Assembly: GCA_000309945.1 (NCBI GenBank)
Contig: CM001633.1
Location: forward strand, 1,200,723 to 1,264,722
DNA: 64,000 bases
Source of the DNA: Leptolyngbyaceae cyanobacterium JSC-12
GTDB taxonomy: Bacteria > Cyanobacteriota > Cyanobacteriia > Leptolyngbyales > Leptolyngbyaceae
Direction: 5' to 3'
The notes beneath the pieces were generated by a model. That model saw only the letters and a program-made list of their open reading frames with translations. It searched no databases and was not told where the DNA came from. The position numbers were made by a program, and so were the translations under genes. Positions 16,962 through 26,286 of this stretch are shown in pieces (position 1 is the first letter of the stretch; each line of letters starts with the position of its first letter).

Positions 16962-17777
16962 TTTGTCTACTAAATCGATGTCTATACATTCTTTCAATCA
17001 GAAATTGACTTTCCTATAAGGAACAGTTGATTGAAGAGACCGCTCTAGCCTCGACGCTGTTGTCTTGAGATTTCTAACCAATATTAGAAATGAATCATCA
17101 GTCGCAAGAATGCTGAAACCCCATCAACCCATCCTACAAAGGTACGCTTTCGGACTCAATCAAATGGCTGAGACATTTCAGCAATAAGTAGAAGTAGATT
17201 TCATTCCCCATAAACTACCTTAGAATTGCGATTTAACTTAACACTCAAATTTAATACTCGAATCAAGTCCAAACTTGAAGATTTTGAGTTAACGTAGCAG
17301 AGGAAGATCAACATTACATTGATTTGTTGAGACTTCAGTTCTTTCTGCCACGTATTTGGACAGAGCGCCTGAGAGCGGTTGGGATGCATCGGGGCACTTG
17401 AACGTTAGCCCACTTAGAAGCAAAAAGCTTTTTCACCGACCCAGTTATGCCCTGTTACAAGTTTGCTAGGTCAAGGTTTCGCTATAAGATGCTGTACCAG
17501 TCAGCTACTGTATGGCGAAACTCGAAGAAAGCAGATAACATTTGTTAGAAAAGTTACAATCAAAAGGCTTTTAGCACGCCTAAGCCCCCCGAAGGTTGTG
17601 GACTCGTTTTTTCAGATGAAGGTGGCAACTGTAAGCTAAGGAGTATACTTTAGTATCCAGTCTGCCCCCGCTCGCTGAGCGTAGCGCCCTCTGCACCAGC
17701 TATTTAGCAGATGGTGTCTATGTGCAAGGCAGTGACCAATTCCAAATTTGTTAGTTAAGGAGCATGAGGAACGCGGC
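16962..17777. other. Long leader/intergenic region upstream of rpoD
   Basis: About 800 bases hold no supportable gene. An inverted repeat at 17070-17091 (ATTTCTAA, 6-base loop, TTAGAAAT) is not followed by a T-run. The stretch just before rpoD includes GCTCGCTGAGCGTAGC, a short imperfect palindrome. Multiple promoters or a long 5' leader for the main sigma gene are likely but not visible as clear boxes. Confidence 0.5.
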
Positions 17778-18926
17778 ATGACCCAAGCCAACGATGTACT
17801 CGAACTTGAGTTGCTAGGTAGCGCTTCGGATGACCTGTCAGATGGAGAGATAGATCTCTTCGATCTGGAAGATGAGGAGGATGATCAAGACGAGGCTATT
17901 GATCTATCATCTGCTGATGAGGATGGTAAGGCAGGCAAAGTTAGACCCGGACGCCGTCGTACCCAAGCAAAGAAGAAGCATTACACAGAGGACTCAATCC
18001 GCCTCTACTTGCAAGAGATTGGTCGCATCCGGCTCTTGAGAGCAGATGAAGAAATTGAGTTGGCTCGGAAGATTGCTGACTTGCTAGAACTTGAACGAAT
18101 TCGAGAGAGCCTTCAGCAGCAGCTAGATCGCACCCCTCAAGATGCTGAGTGGGCCAATGCAGTGAATATGACGCTACCTGCTTTTCGGCATCGTTTGCAT
18201 TTGGGGCGGCGGGCAAAAGACAAGATGGTTCAGTCGAACTTGCGATTAGTTGTGTCGATTGCCAAGAAGTACATGAACCGTGGTTTATCCTTCCAGGACT
18301 TGATTCAGGAAGGTAGCTTGGGCTTGATTCGGGCAGCAGAGAAGTTTGACCATGAGAAGGGGTATAAGTTTTCTACCTACGCAACTTGGTGGATTCGTCA
18401 GGCAATTACGCGGGCGATCGCAGACCAATCCCGCACAATCCGTCTTCCAGTTCACTTGTACGAAACAATCTCTCGTATCAAGAAGACAACCAAACTCCTA
18501 TCTCAAGAAATGGGACGCAAGCCTACTGAGGAAGAAATTGCAACCCGCATGGAAATGACGATTGAGAAATTGCGATTTATTGCGAAGTCTGCTCAGCTCC
18601 CGATTTCATTGGAAACACCTATCGGCAAGGAAGAAGATTCTCGCCTGGGAGATTTCATCGAATCAGATGGAGAAACCCCTGAAGATCAGGTTGCCAAAAA
18701 TTTGCTTAGGGAAGACCTGGAGAATGTGCTTGATACGCTTAGCCCCCGTGAGCGCGATGTTCTGCGTCTGCGCTATGGCTTAGATGATGGGCGCATGAAG
18801 ACGTTAGAGGAGATTGGGCAAATCTTCAATGTTACTCGTGAACGTATTCGCCAGATTGAAGCGAAAGCACTGCGTAAGTTGCGCCATCCTAACCGCAATA
18901 GTGTGCTCAAAGAATACATTCGCTAG
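17778..18926 (+). CDS. rpoD: Principal RNA polymerase sigma factor (group 1, SigA)
   Basis: A 382-residue primary sigma factor from the ATG preceded by AGGAACGC; ten extra codons are open upstream but MTQANDVL is the usual cyanobacterial start. Residues 10-70 are acidic and low-complexity. Region 1.2 is [16 protein letters not shown], region 2 is [20 protein letters not shown] through [20 protein letters not shown], region 3 follows, and region 4 ends with [20 protein letters not shown] and [10 protein letters not shown]. It directs core polymerase to housekeeping promoters. A strong terminator follows 26 bases after the stop. Confidence 0.97.
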   Translation: MTQANDVLELELLGSASDDLSDGEIDLFDLEDEEDDQDEAIDLSSADEDGKAGKVRPGRRRTQAKKKHYTEDSIRLYLQEIGRIRLLRADEEIELARKIADLLELERIRESLQQQLDRTPQDAEWANAVNMTLPAFRHRLHLGRRAKDKMVQSNLRLVVSIAKKYMNRGLSFQDLIQEGSLGLIRAAEKFDHEKGYKFSTYATWWIRQAITRAIADQSRTIRLPVHLYETISRIKKTTKLLSQEMGRKPTEEEIATRMEMTIEKLRFIAKSAQLPISLETPIGKEEDSRLGDFIESDGETPEDQVAKNLLREDLENVLDTLSPRERDVLRLRYGLDDGRMKTLEEIGQIFNVTRERIRQIEAKALRKLRHPNRNSVLKEYIR

Positions 18927-18951
18927 TTTTACTTTGTAAGCTTTTAACTAC

Positions 18952-18978
18952 AGCCTGATGAGTATCATCAGGCTTTTT
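18952..18978 (+). terminator. Intrinsic terminator of rpoD
   Basis: AGCCTGATGA and TCATCAGGCT form a perfect 10-bp stem around GTA, followed by TTTT. Confidence 0.92.
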
Positions 18979-18998
18979 ACTATGAGATTTTTTAGGCA

Positions 18999-19026
18999 TA
19001 AAAAAGCCTGGAAATTGTTCCAGGCT
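18999..19026 (-). terminator. Intrinsic terminator of psaL
   Basis: Read on the reverse strand, AGCCTGGAA and TTCCAGGCT pair perfectly across a 4-base loop and are followed by a T-run. It is 59 bp past the psaL stop and back-to-back with the rpoD terminator. Confidence 0.92.
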
Positions 19027-19084
19027 TAATAAAAGCAAGTAGAAATGATGTTGGAGTAATTCTCCACTCCTGGAAGATTGAGCA

Positions 19085-19552
19085 CTAGTTGACCAAACCA
19101 CGGAAAATCGAGTCAACCGTCGAGAAATTTTGTAACAGGAAAAAAGCGGCTAATACACCACAAGACCCGCCAATGAAGAAGCCACCTGCAAACTGACTCC
19201 AACCTTCTGAGGATTGCAAAGCTCGACCATCGGTTTCTTCTTGCCCAGAGAAGGTTGCAAGCCCATAGGCAGACAGGCATCCAGTCGCAATCAGAACCAT
19301 TGCCATACCAGAAATGAGTCCACCAATCGCAGCAAACTCTGAATCACGTAAGGGTCCGAGTTTAACCCAGGGACCAATTAAGAAGTAGCCGTGAGCAAGC
19401 CCAATTTCCAGCCCACGTAAGAGGGGAGACAAGCCTTTACGGTAGGCTGGCAGATTGCTAATAAAAGCTCTGGTAAAAGCGGAATCACTGATCGGAGTGG
19501 ACAGATGCCCCACAAAGGGATCGCCATTATAAGGTTTGATCAGATCAGACAT
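19085..19552 (-). CDS. psaL: Photosystem I reaction centre subunit XI
   Basis: PsaL is the integral membrane subunit that holds the cyanobacterial PSI trimer or tetramer together. The 155-residue protein begins with [18 protein letters not shown], has [24 protein letters not shown], and three hydrophobic stretches, the last in [20 protein letters not shown]. Length and order match the family. It is transcribed from its own start 99 bp after the hisS stop. No psaI partner ORF is visible beside it. Confidence 0.97.
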   Translation of the reverse strand: MSDLIKPYNGDPFVGHLSTPISDSAFTRAFISNLPAYRKGLSPLLRGLEIGLAHGYFLIGPWVKLGPLRDSEFAAIGGLISGMAMVLIATGCLSAYGLATFSGQEETDGRALQSSEGWSQFAGGFFIGGSCGVLAAFFLLQNFSTVDSIFRGLVN

Positions 19553-19651
19553 TCTGAATTTCCTTGATTAAACAGAGGTGCAAAAGATTGAGACAATTTT
19601 ACGACTAGGCGGGGACGAGAAGAGAACCCAATCCCGTAGCCGTTAGAAAAG

Positions 19652-20938
19652 TTAATGATTGCTTCGAGCAAGTTGGATCTGCTGATGGAGTTTATCTATG
19701 GATGCTAGCAGTTCTGTTTGAGGCAGTGCTTGCTGTACTCCAGTTGTCAACCACTTAAGCTGCACGGATTGGGTTTCAGCCTCTGCATCTCCCAAAATCA
19801 GACAAGCAGTAGCACCGCTGCGATCAGCGCGTTTGAACTGTTTACCAAACGCACTACCACTCATATCCAGTTCTACTGTGAAGCCGTGGCGACGTAAGGT
19901 TTGAGCCAACACTAAGGCTTGTATCTCGGCGAGTTCTCCTTTAGAAATCAAGTAAAAGTCGATGGTTTCTGGAGGAAGACTTTGAAGTTGCTGCAATAGG
20001 ATCACAAGCCGCTCCAGACCGATCGCCCACCCGACTGCTGGCGTTTCTGCCCCGCCTAATTCAGCAACAAGCCCATCATATCGTCCTCCAGCACACACAG
20101 TTGCCTGGGCACCCAAATCGGCGGATTGAATTTCAAAGACAGTATGGGTGTAGTAATCCAGCCCACGAACCAGGCGGGAATTAATCGTGTAGGGAATATC
20201 TAGAGCGGTTAACAGGCTTTGGACTTGATCAAACCGAGTCTTCGATTCAGGACTAAGGTAATCCAGAATGCTGGGAGCGTTTTGCAGAATATGTTGAGTT
20301 TGTTCGTCTTTACTGTCCAGGATGCGCAGAGGGTTGCGGGTAAGTCGATCCTGAGAGTCCTCATCAAGCTTGTCTTTGTAAGGGGTAAGATAGCCAATGA
20401 GGGCTTCTCGAAAATGCAGGCGATCGCTAGAATCCCCAATCGAGTTTAAGTTTAGTTCCAGGTTTTTGAGTCCCAAAGTTTTGAGAATGTCGGTGGCGAT
20501 CGCGATTGCTTCAGCGTCTGCTCGGGGTGAGGGGCTACCCAGCACTTCTACACCAACCTGGTGAAATTGTCGCTGCCGCCCTGCCTGGGGACGTTCATAG
20601 CGAAACATGGGACCACAATACCAGAGGCGCTGCACACCCCCTTGAGTCCCCAAGCCATGTTCAATGAAAGAGCGTACTACACCCGCCGTACCTTCAGGTC
20701 GTAGCGTAATTGAGCGATCGCCCCGATCCTTAAAGGTGTACATTTCCTTCCCCACAACATCCGTTGCTTCGCCGATCCCACGCTCAAAAAGGGAGGTTTG
20801 TTCAAAGATCGGAGTCCGAATTTCCTGATAAGTTGCTTTACCTAAAATATCTCGCACTACAGCTTCTACTTGCTGCCAGTAACGAATTTCATTGGGCAGG
20901 ATGTCTCGCGTGCCCCGTGTTGCTTGAATTAAACCCAT
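19652..20938 (-). CDS. hisS: Histidyl-tRNA synthetase
   Basis: A 428-residue class II synthetase that charges tRNA-His. The N-terminus [12 protein letters not shown], motif 2 region [20 protein letters not shown], and the histidine-specific blocks [15 protein letters not shown] and [13 protein letters not shown] are all present. The C-terminal anticodon-binding domain begins near 330. The hypothetical gene upstream ends only 9 bp before the ATG, so pedR, the hypothetical gene and hisS probably form one transcript. Confidence 0.97.
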   Translation of the reverse strand: MGLIQATRGTRDILPNEIRYWQQVEAVVRDILGKATYQEIRTPIFEQTSLFERGIGEATDVVGKEMYTFKDRGDRSITLRPEGTAGVVRSFIEHGLGTQGGVQRLWYCGPMFRYERPQAGRQRQFHQVGVEVLGSPSPRADAEAIAIATDILKTLGLKNLELNLNSIGDSSDRLHFREALIGYLTPYKDKLDEDSQDRLTRNPLRILDSKDEQTQHILQNAPSILDYLSPESKTRFDQVQSLLTALDIPYTINSRLVRGLDYYTHTVFEIQSADLGAQATVCAGGRYDGLVAELGGAETPAVGWAIGLERLVILLQQLQSLPPETIDFYLISKGELAEIQALVLAQTLRRHGFTVELDMSGSAFGKQFKRADRSGATACLILGDAEAETQSVQLKWLTTGVQQALPQTELLASIDKLHQQIQLARSNH

Positions 20939-20947
20939 GACCTCAAT

Positions 20948-21217
20948 CTAATATGACTCAATTGACTCAATGGTTTCCCAGGTGCCGTAGCGATCGCGAT
21001 AGTAAGCCAAGACCTGCCGAACTCGTTCGCTCACTTCTGGAGCAGCATCGTCAGGGTAAGTAAGCCAGAGGCTATCGATCTGGCTCTGGTGATAGTCAAA
21101 TTGGCGCGATTGCTGAGGCACCAACTCCGTGTGAACACCATCCACCTGCCGCAGATGGGCTGCGACTTCCCGATAAACCGCAAGGGGCAATCCCGCGCAT
21201 CGAATTTGATACTTCAA
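20948..21217 (-). CDS. Conserved-looking 89-residue protein between pedR and hisS
   Basis: No domain is recognised. The product starts MKYQIRCAGLPLAVYREVAA and contains SLWLTYPDDAAPEVSERVRQ followed by YYRDRYGTWETIE. The start codon is TTG, overlapping the pedR stop in the arrangement TTGA, so translation is likely coupled. Its tight fit between two real genes makes it credible. Function unknown. Confidence 0.75.
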   Translation of the reverse strand: MKYQIRCAGLPLAVYREVAAHLRQVDGVHTELVPQQSRQFDYHQSQIDSLWLTYPDDAAPEVSERVRQVLAYYRDRYGTWETIESIESY

Positions 21218-21507
21218 TGTCCATCTCCGTTTACATTGCTGGTACCATTCTCAACCCCAGGAAGTGGGCAACAGTTAACATTGTCAATGCAAACCTTCCC
21301 CCACTGAAGTGCCCACCGAACTAGCGCGACACGATTTTCTGTTTCAGTTTTTGTCAAAATATTGCTGATGTGGTTATCGACCGTGCGCTTGCTAATCTCT
21401 AGTTTTTCAGCAATTTCCTGATTGGTTAAGCCAGCGGCTACAAGTTCAATCACTTGCAGTTCTCGTTCAGATAGAGAACTCTGCACCTGAGATTCGCCAC
21501 TAGCCAT
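21214..21507 (-). CDS. pedR: Small LuxR-type redox regulator PedR
   Basis: A 97-residue protein that is almost only a LuxR-type HTH (LSERELQVIELVAAGLTNQE, IAEKLEISKRTVDNHISNIL) with no receiver. The tail WALQWGKVCIDNVNCCPLPG supplies three cysteines. This matches PedR (Synechocystis Ssl0564), a photosynthetic-electron-transport-dependent regulator whose DNA binding depends on thioredoxin-linked cysteine state. It leads the transcript running through the 89-residue gene into hisS, an arrangement that could place a tRNA synthetase under redox-linked control if they are co-transcribed. Confidence 0.85.
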   Translation of the reverse strand: MASGESQVQSSLSERELQVIELVAAGLTNQEIAEKLEISKRTVDNHISNILTKTETENRVALVRWALQWGKVCIDNVNCCPLPGVENGTSNVNGDGH

Positions 21508-21635
21508 ACTTTTATCCGCTCTATGTATATGTACTCATCCAATTTAATTGTAGGCGTATCTTAGCAAAAAAATTATTGGATAGTTTGATCTATCAGCTTT
21601 TTGAGTGCTGAGTAAAGTTAAAGCCGAGGAAACCT

Positions 21636-21905
21636 ATGTCTATCAAGAAATCAATTTCTACCAAGAAATCAATTAATGTCTGGAGTTACAAACCGTGGTG
21701 GTGTCAGCCCTGGTCAATTTTGCTAACAGGATGTGGAGTAGTGGGTGGAAGCTGGTGGCTATTTCATCGCATCTGGTTGACTGGTTTTATTACGGTTCCT
21801 ATCCTCACTTGGATGGGCTTTTTCCTGTTGGTATATCCCAGGTTGTTTGCCCAGTCTATGCAGCAAGAAATCGAGGTAACCCAGACCACGGAAGAGTATC
21901 TATGA
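21636..21905 (+). CDS. Small membrane protein, DUF6737-like
   Basis: An 89-residue protein with a basic N-terminus, the motif WSYKPWWCQPWSILLTG, and two hydrophobic segments (about 28-47 and 52-72). GAGGAAACCT precedes the ATG. I recall a cyanobacterial family (DUF6737) with this KPWWCQPWSI motif, but the number is from memory. Function unknown. The IS element lies 138 bp downstream. Confidence 0.75.
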   Translation: MSIKKSISTKKSINVWSYKPWWCQPWSILLTGCGVVGGSWWLFHRIWLTGFITVPILTWMGFFLLVYPRLFAQSMQQEIEVTQTTEEYL

Positions 21906-22036
21906 GCAGGTATGACTGTTGAGAAGAAAGCGATCGCGTTGCTTTAAGAAAATGTCGAGACTGTCTAAATCGCGATCACTTGGTTTCAAATAGTCTGAAT
22001 TCTAGAAAAAAGCTTGGGAGTTCTTGAATCAATGGG

Positions 22037-22043
22037 CATACTA
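22037..22043. repeat. Target-site duplication, left copy (CATACTA)
   Basis: The 7-mer CATACTA is repeated immediately after the right end of the insertion sequence (23500-23506), defining the insertion point. Confidence 0.85.
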
Positions 22044-23499
22044 CACAACTTGGCAAGTTACCGAAGTAGAAAAAACGATCGCCAATCAACTGGGGAGGAG
22101 AGCTTGTAAAATCTGTTCATTTGTATGTCCGTGAGAACATCGCGTCACAATGAATTGCAGCAAATCATCAAAGGCTTGACGAGTGAGGGTATAGAGCTTC
22201 TGTCCCACCGTTTGCTTGCCTTGAGCAAACTCAAATCGTTCAGATTGTGCGCCAGAACAGGCAGTCCGTTGCAGAATCGACTGCGCCACGCAACTAAGAC
22301 GGAAGTGACGGTTGACCGCTTCCTCGTTCCGCACCTGAGCCGACTCTAGCCCGGTGTGCTGTTTGCTCACCTCATGAAAGACCTCGCAGGACCATCGATA
22401 ACTCCAAGTCTGCATGACTCGCCCACTTTCCCAATGCAACGCATCGGTGAGCAGGAAGCGAGGTGGGTCTTGTAAATCTGCTTGCTCGTGGACGATGACC
22501 AATCGCTTGCGTCCAAACTTCTTGAGGCGCACGACTTTGGTAAATGCCCAAATCGGTTTCGTTTCGCCGTTGCGGCAAGTGACTTGAATCGGGCGAAAGC
22601 TCTCTGGGTGATGGATTCTGAGTTCTAAACCAATCGCATCTACCCGTTGCCATTGGTCATTCCACAAGATGTTGCGAGAACTTTCAACTTCACTCACCCA
22701 GTGTTTTCCTGCGGACTCAATCATGGTGGTTAACTCAACAGTCAACACCCCATTGTCAAACGCATAATCGGCGGTGGGAAATTGTCCTTCCGCTTCCACT
22801 TGGCGCACAATCTCGACGGCAATCTCGGTGCGTTTGCGATACTCCAATCGATTCTTGTGATAATGCAACATCTCAATCAGTCGTTCTCGCACTTGGTCTA
22901 AATCGTCATAGTGGGATTTTGCCGTCACCTTCAGATACTCCCGTTCTGCCACTGAAAAATCTGGAAACTGCACCACCACGTCAATCCCATCAATTAGGTG
23001 GCGGTTCGCAATCGTCGCCGTCACCACCGTTTGAAAGCAACTCATCCGATGTTCCACATAATCATAGGATCGCTTCACCCCAAAGATCTGCTTGCCCCAA
23101 TCGTGATGGCTGAGCGTCCAATCCAGACTGATGACTTCTCGCCCTCGCCCCTGATGCTCTTTGGCTATCACAGCACGATGATGGGACATTAACTCTGAAC
23201 TCCTCCAGCCCGCCTCAAACACCGCTGCGTGCATCGCTCTTCGTCCGCCGACCTCCCCACCTGCTACCCATTGTCCGGCAATCCCTTGCAAGGTTTTGTT
23301 CTCACTCAACAGCAATCCGGTCACATAGCGACTCACCTGCTCAAAGCCTGCGCCTCGGCAGAACAGGTCTCGATATTTCCCAAACTCTTGAGCAATCGTC
23401 GATGGCACAGCGACAAAGGGCAGCATGATACGGCTACGGCTAACGTCTCCTACATTTTCTGCTTATCTTTTTCCTTTCTGGGTAACTTGCCAAGTCGTG
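22044..23499. mobile_element. 1456-bp insertion sequence, IS4/IS701-like
   Basis: Terminal inverted repeats CACAACTTGGCAAGTTACC and CACGACTTGGCAAGTTACC (right end read inward) match at 18 of 19 positions. A 7-bp duplication flanks both ends, and one full-length transposase ORF fills most of the element. The intact ORF, near-identical ends and clean duplication point to a recent insertion. Confidence 0.93.
22086..23426 (-). CDS. DDE transposase (IS4/IS701-like)
   Basis: A 446-residue transposase. The probable DDE residues are Asp102 in VISLDWTLSHHDWG, an Asp in ADYAFDNGVLTVE near 224, and a Glu near 348 in YRWSCEVFHEVSKQHTGLES, whose spacing suits the IS701/IS4 superfamily. The frame is intact from end to end. 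It would cut and paste the surrounding element. Exact family assignment needs a search; a 7-bp duplication is not the 4-bp one I expect of IS701. Confidence 0.88.
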   Translation of the reverse strand: MLPFVAVPSTIAQEFGKYRDLFCRGAGFEQVSRYVTGLLLSENKTLQGIAGQWVAGGEVGGRRAMHAAVFEAGWRSSELMSHHRAVIAKEHQGRGREVISLDWTLSHHDWGKQIFGVKRSYDYVEHRMSCFQTVVTATIANRHLIDGIDVVVQFPDFSVAEREYLKVTAKSHYDDLDQVRERLIEMLHYHKNRLEYRKRTEIAVEIVRQVEAEGQFPTADYAFDNGVLTVELTTMIESAGKHWVSEVESSRNILWNDQWQRVDAIGLELRIHHPESFRPIQVTCRNGETKPIWAFTKVVRLKKFGRKRLVIVHEQADLQDPPRFLLTDALHWESGRVMQTWSYRWSCEVFHEVSKQHTGLESAQVRNEEAVNRHFRLSCVAQSILQRTACSGAQSERFEFAQGKQTVGQKLYTLTRQAFDDLLQFIVTRCSHGHTNEQILQALLPS

Positions 23500-23506
23500 C
23501 ATACTA
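23500..23506. repeat. Target-site duplication, right copy (CATACTA)
   Basis: Direct repeat of the 7-mer at the left end of the insertion sequence. Confidence 0.85.
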
Positions 23507-23579
23507 GCTAGATAGAGCTACTTTGCGCCTTCCTGTTTATCATCAATTCTCTTTACCAACGGCGCACTCTCATCCTGTT

Positions 23580-24398
23580 ATGCCTATCCAAAAAATTTCT
23601 CTCGAAGCACTTCAAAAAGTTCAGCAGCATATTAAGAGTGCTCTGGCTCTACCTCAGTCGGAGAATGATCCGCAATCAATTTTGTTAACTCAAGATGCTA
23701 GTGAACCACCAGAGCCAGCTTTTTTGGGTGATTTAGGTAGTTTATTTTACCTGGGGCGTTCAGAGGAGTTTGACAGTCAAGCGCCCAATGTGACTGGGAA
23801 GTGGTTTATCAGTTCTATGAACCCTGGTGCTTCGTTACTCAAGCTTCCTGGGATCAATTTGAAGTCTGGCTTGCGGTTAGTGACTTACTTGTATCGCACC
23901 AAAGATGAAGGAATTGGAGCGACCTGGGCTGTGCCAGAAATAATGAGCACTACTGCTCAGTTAGAAAGGGTGCTGAATGATCACAAGCACTCCAACCCTC
24001 AGCAACCTCCCCGACCTGAGGCAGCGTTGGACACTGTGATGGATGCAATTGAAGGCGATCACTCACCCCTGTCATATGTGATTGCTTCACTTCTACAGCG
24101 AGAATTGCGCGAATTTGGAGCGATCGGGAAAGCTCGCAACTGGTCACATCATCGACTTATTGCTGCTGTTCCAACTCAACTGAAGTGGCAATGGCGGGTG
24201 AAGCAGCCCCAAGACTTGTCGCCCAAGGTGATGGTGTATCCTGACCAAAAGGTGGCGATCGAGTTTTTTACCTGCCGTGTGGTCGCACCGATCGCCATTT
24301 TCCAGCATCTTGACCAGTACCCAGCAAACCAATACACAGCCGTTAGCACTGATCGCCCAATTGCTGTTCCGCTTCGAGCGGGATTAGACTCAGGTTAA
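23580..24398 (+). CDS. Conserved-looking protein of unknown function downstream of the IS
   Basis: From the ATG at 23580 the protein has 272 residues (MPIQKISLEALQKV onward); a TTG 57 bases upstream would extend it to 291. No domain is recognised and no signal peptide or membrane segment is seen. Notable blocks are FLGDLGSLFYLGRSEEFDS, GATWAVPEIMSTTAQLERVL and WSHHRLIAAVPTQL. The insertion sequence ends 74-80 bp before the start and may have cut off its original promoter. Its stop overlaps that of the convergent DUF2839 gene (TTAA). Confidence 0.75.
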   Translation: MPIQKISLEALQKVQQHIKSALALPQSENDPQSILLTQDASEPPEPAFLGDLGSLFYLGRSEEFDSQAPNVTGKWFISSMNPGASLLKLPGINLKSGLRLVTYLYRTKDEGIGATWAVPEIMSTTAQLERVLNDHKHSNPQQPPRPEAALDTVMDAIEGDHSPLSYVIASLLQRELREFGAIGKARNWSHHRLIAAVPTQLKWQWRVKQPQDLSPKVMVYPDQKVAIEFFTCRVVAPIAIFQHLDQYPANQYTAVSTDRPIAVPLRAGLDSG

Positions 24399-24607
24399 TT
24401 CACTTGCCACCAACCCAAAGCAGGTCCAACAAAACGAACCATCAACCACCAGATCACTAATAAAACAATGCCTGCCCAGGCACCACGAGTACTCCATTTA
24501 ACAAACTGATTTGCTTGAGTTTTGGTTACAGGTACCCATGGGAGAATATTAGCTTCTTGTCCGTATTTTTCCCCAAGCGTTTCCTTACGCCGTTTTGAAT
24601 CACCCAT
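24395..24607 (-). CDS. DUF2839 family small membrane protein
   Basis: A 70-residue protein starting MGDSKRRKETLGEKYGQ, the family's usual N-terminus, so the internal ATG is preferred over one 24 bases upstream. It continues LPWVPVTKTQANQFVKWSTR and ends with one transmembrane segment (GAWAGIVLLVIWWLMVRFVG). Cyanobacterial family of unknown function, probably at the thylakoid or plasma membrane. Confidence 0.85.
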   Translation of the reverse strand: MGDSKRRKETLGEKYGQEANILPWVPVTKTQANQFVKWSTRGAWAGIVLLVIWWLMVRFVGPALGWWQVN

Positions 24608-24646
24608 TGTTATCGCTTGAAATCTCTGCATCTCCGATGATAGCGC

Positions 24647-26212
24647 CTAATCCATCACGGAATAATTGGAGCGCGGAAAGAGACTGATATCGAGATAACT
24701 AATTCGGGCAGAAGGACTGAGGGCTGCCAACACATGGTTACCATAGCTGCGATGAATAGTCCGATTATCCAATAAAGCTACGATTCCTTGCCGCTCCCGT
24801 ACAGGGGCGATCGCTCGTTGCAGTTCGTTCAACGCCGTAGGTAGTAGGTATAACCGAAACCAATCCTGGCGCAGCTTTTTATAATAAGCAACCCGACCTG
24901 CTACCAGGGGATGTTCTAGGGAGGGAATTGGCAAAGTGGCGATCGCTAGCAGATGGGGAGATGGCAGCACCCGCTGGTGTTGTCGCCAAAAGTCCCATCC
25001 TGTAACCAATACGCCATTATCGTCTAGGCAGGTGCGTTCTACTTGCACCCTAGAACCAAATTCTGATGCCAGAATTGAGCCAACCTGACTTTTGAGGGGA
25101 GTATCCCCAACTAGCAACACTGTTAATCCCTGGATACCTGCACTCAACCGGAGCAATGTATGCATTTCTTGAATAAGCGCTGCCTGGAATTGTGGAGTGT
25201 TTGGCATTGGCAGCTTATCTGGCAGGTAAAGATGAATCAATTCCTCCTGTCGATCTGGAGAAAACTTGATGCAGGTCAGTTCATCTAAACCGACTCGCTG
25301 TCGAAACACGGTTGCATCTGCGTCTAAATCAAGCGCACCTCCCACTAAAACAACAGGTTGTTGTCCCCAAACAGGTTCTAGGTCTGCGGCCAGATCAGTA
25401 GGTCCACAATGCAAGGAGAACACCCCCTGTTGTCGAGCAACTTCCGTCCAAATCATGGCCCTTTCAGATTGCAGTGATCGCCAGAATGCTTGCCAAGTTA
25501 GTGGCAAATGTCCCAAAGTAGCCGCCTCTGCCTGACTAGACAGCGATGTGAGATGTTGTAACCGATGAAATAAAAACTGAATTATTTCTTGCTCTGGAGG
25601 CTCGATTAAATAACATTCGTAGGGATTAACCGGACGCTGAAAAATTGCCTTCGTGAGTTGGATGCGGGTATCTCGAATTACATCCATATATTCAGGACAA
25701 GCCAGCATTAACGCTTCCCAGTCTGCTGGTTGAAGATGACTGGTCAGTTGTGAGCGCCCCCAGGTTTCCAAATCATCTGCGCCATCAATAATGGTCGGAA
25801 TCTGGGGGGGGAATCGCCCTTCTTGATATAGGCGATCGCGCAGCCAATCTTCCGGAGTAACCAACAGCAGTCCTTGAAAATCTGATGAGGGAAAGCGATC
25901 GCCTGTCTGAATCGACTTCGTCGTGCCGATCCACTGGCGCAATTGAGGAATTTCTACCATCAACAGTCGTTGTTGCACAGCTTCGGGAGCAACCAAAATT
26001 ACAGGCTCTTGCCACATTAGCACCGGAACCAGGTAGCTCAATCGATAGCGTTCATGGTAACCAGAAAACGCACTGGTTTGAATCAATGCGCTTCTATCTA
26101 AACGGAGTGCTCGTGCAACCAACCGTGCCATCGTCAGGTGATGAGGCCAGTAGGACTCGCCTTGTTGCCGCAGAAAAGCACGGAGTTGTTGATGAACTTC
26201 TACCTCAATCAC
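24647..26212 (-). CDS. DinG/Rad3-like helicase homologue with eroded ATPase motifs
   Basis: A 521-residue protein. The C-terminal part reads like motif VI of DinG-family XPD helicases: ELQRAIAPVRERQGIVALLD followed by NRTIHRSYGNHVL, and HLLAIATLPIPSLEHPLVAG is the preceding LPF..P block. The N-terminus follows the helicase layout, but where Walker A should be the sequence is QTSAFSGYHERYRLSYLVPV (no GKT), and where DEAH should be it is IIDGADDLETW. The arginine-finger position is also changed (AP for GR). No Fe-S cysteine set is apparent. It probably does not unwind DNA and may act as a binding protein. Close to the pentapeptide gene (74 bp), same strand. Confidence 0.7.
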   Translation of the reverse strand: MIEVEVHQQLRAFLRQQGESYWPHHLTMARLVARALRLDRSALIQTSAFSGYHERYRLSYLVPVLMWQEPVILVAPEAVQQRLLMVEIPQLRQWIGTTKSIQTGDRFPSSDFQGLLLVTPEDWLRDRLYQEGRFPPQIPTIIDGADDLETWGRSQLTSHLQPADWEALMLACPEYMDVIRDTRIQLTKAIFQRPVNPYECYLIEPPEQEIIQFLFHRLQHLTSLSSQAEAATLGHLPLTWQAFWRSLQSERAMIWTEVARQQGVFSLHCGPTDLAADLEPVWGQQPVVLVGGALDLDADATVFRQRVGLDELTCIKFSPDRQEELIHLYLPDKLPMPNTPQFQAALIQEMHTLLRLSAGIQGLTVLLVGDTPLKSQVGSILASEFGSRVQVERTCLDDNGVLVTGWDFWRQHQRVLPSPHLLAIATLPIPSLEHPLVAGRVAYYKKLRQDWFRLYLLPTALNELQRAIAPVRERQGIVALLDNRTIHRSYGNHVLAALSPSARISYLDISLFPRSNYSVMD

Positions 26213-26286
26213 GAATCTAGAACTCTCGTGTAATCAATGAACTTTAATTCTGACACAGATACCTGGAATTCCTGTAAAGCAACGAT

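Noticed and set aside
17201-17389. 62-residue reverse ORF upstream of rpoD
   Set aside because: AT-rich composition and no ribosome site or conserved pattern.
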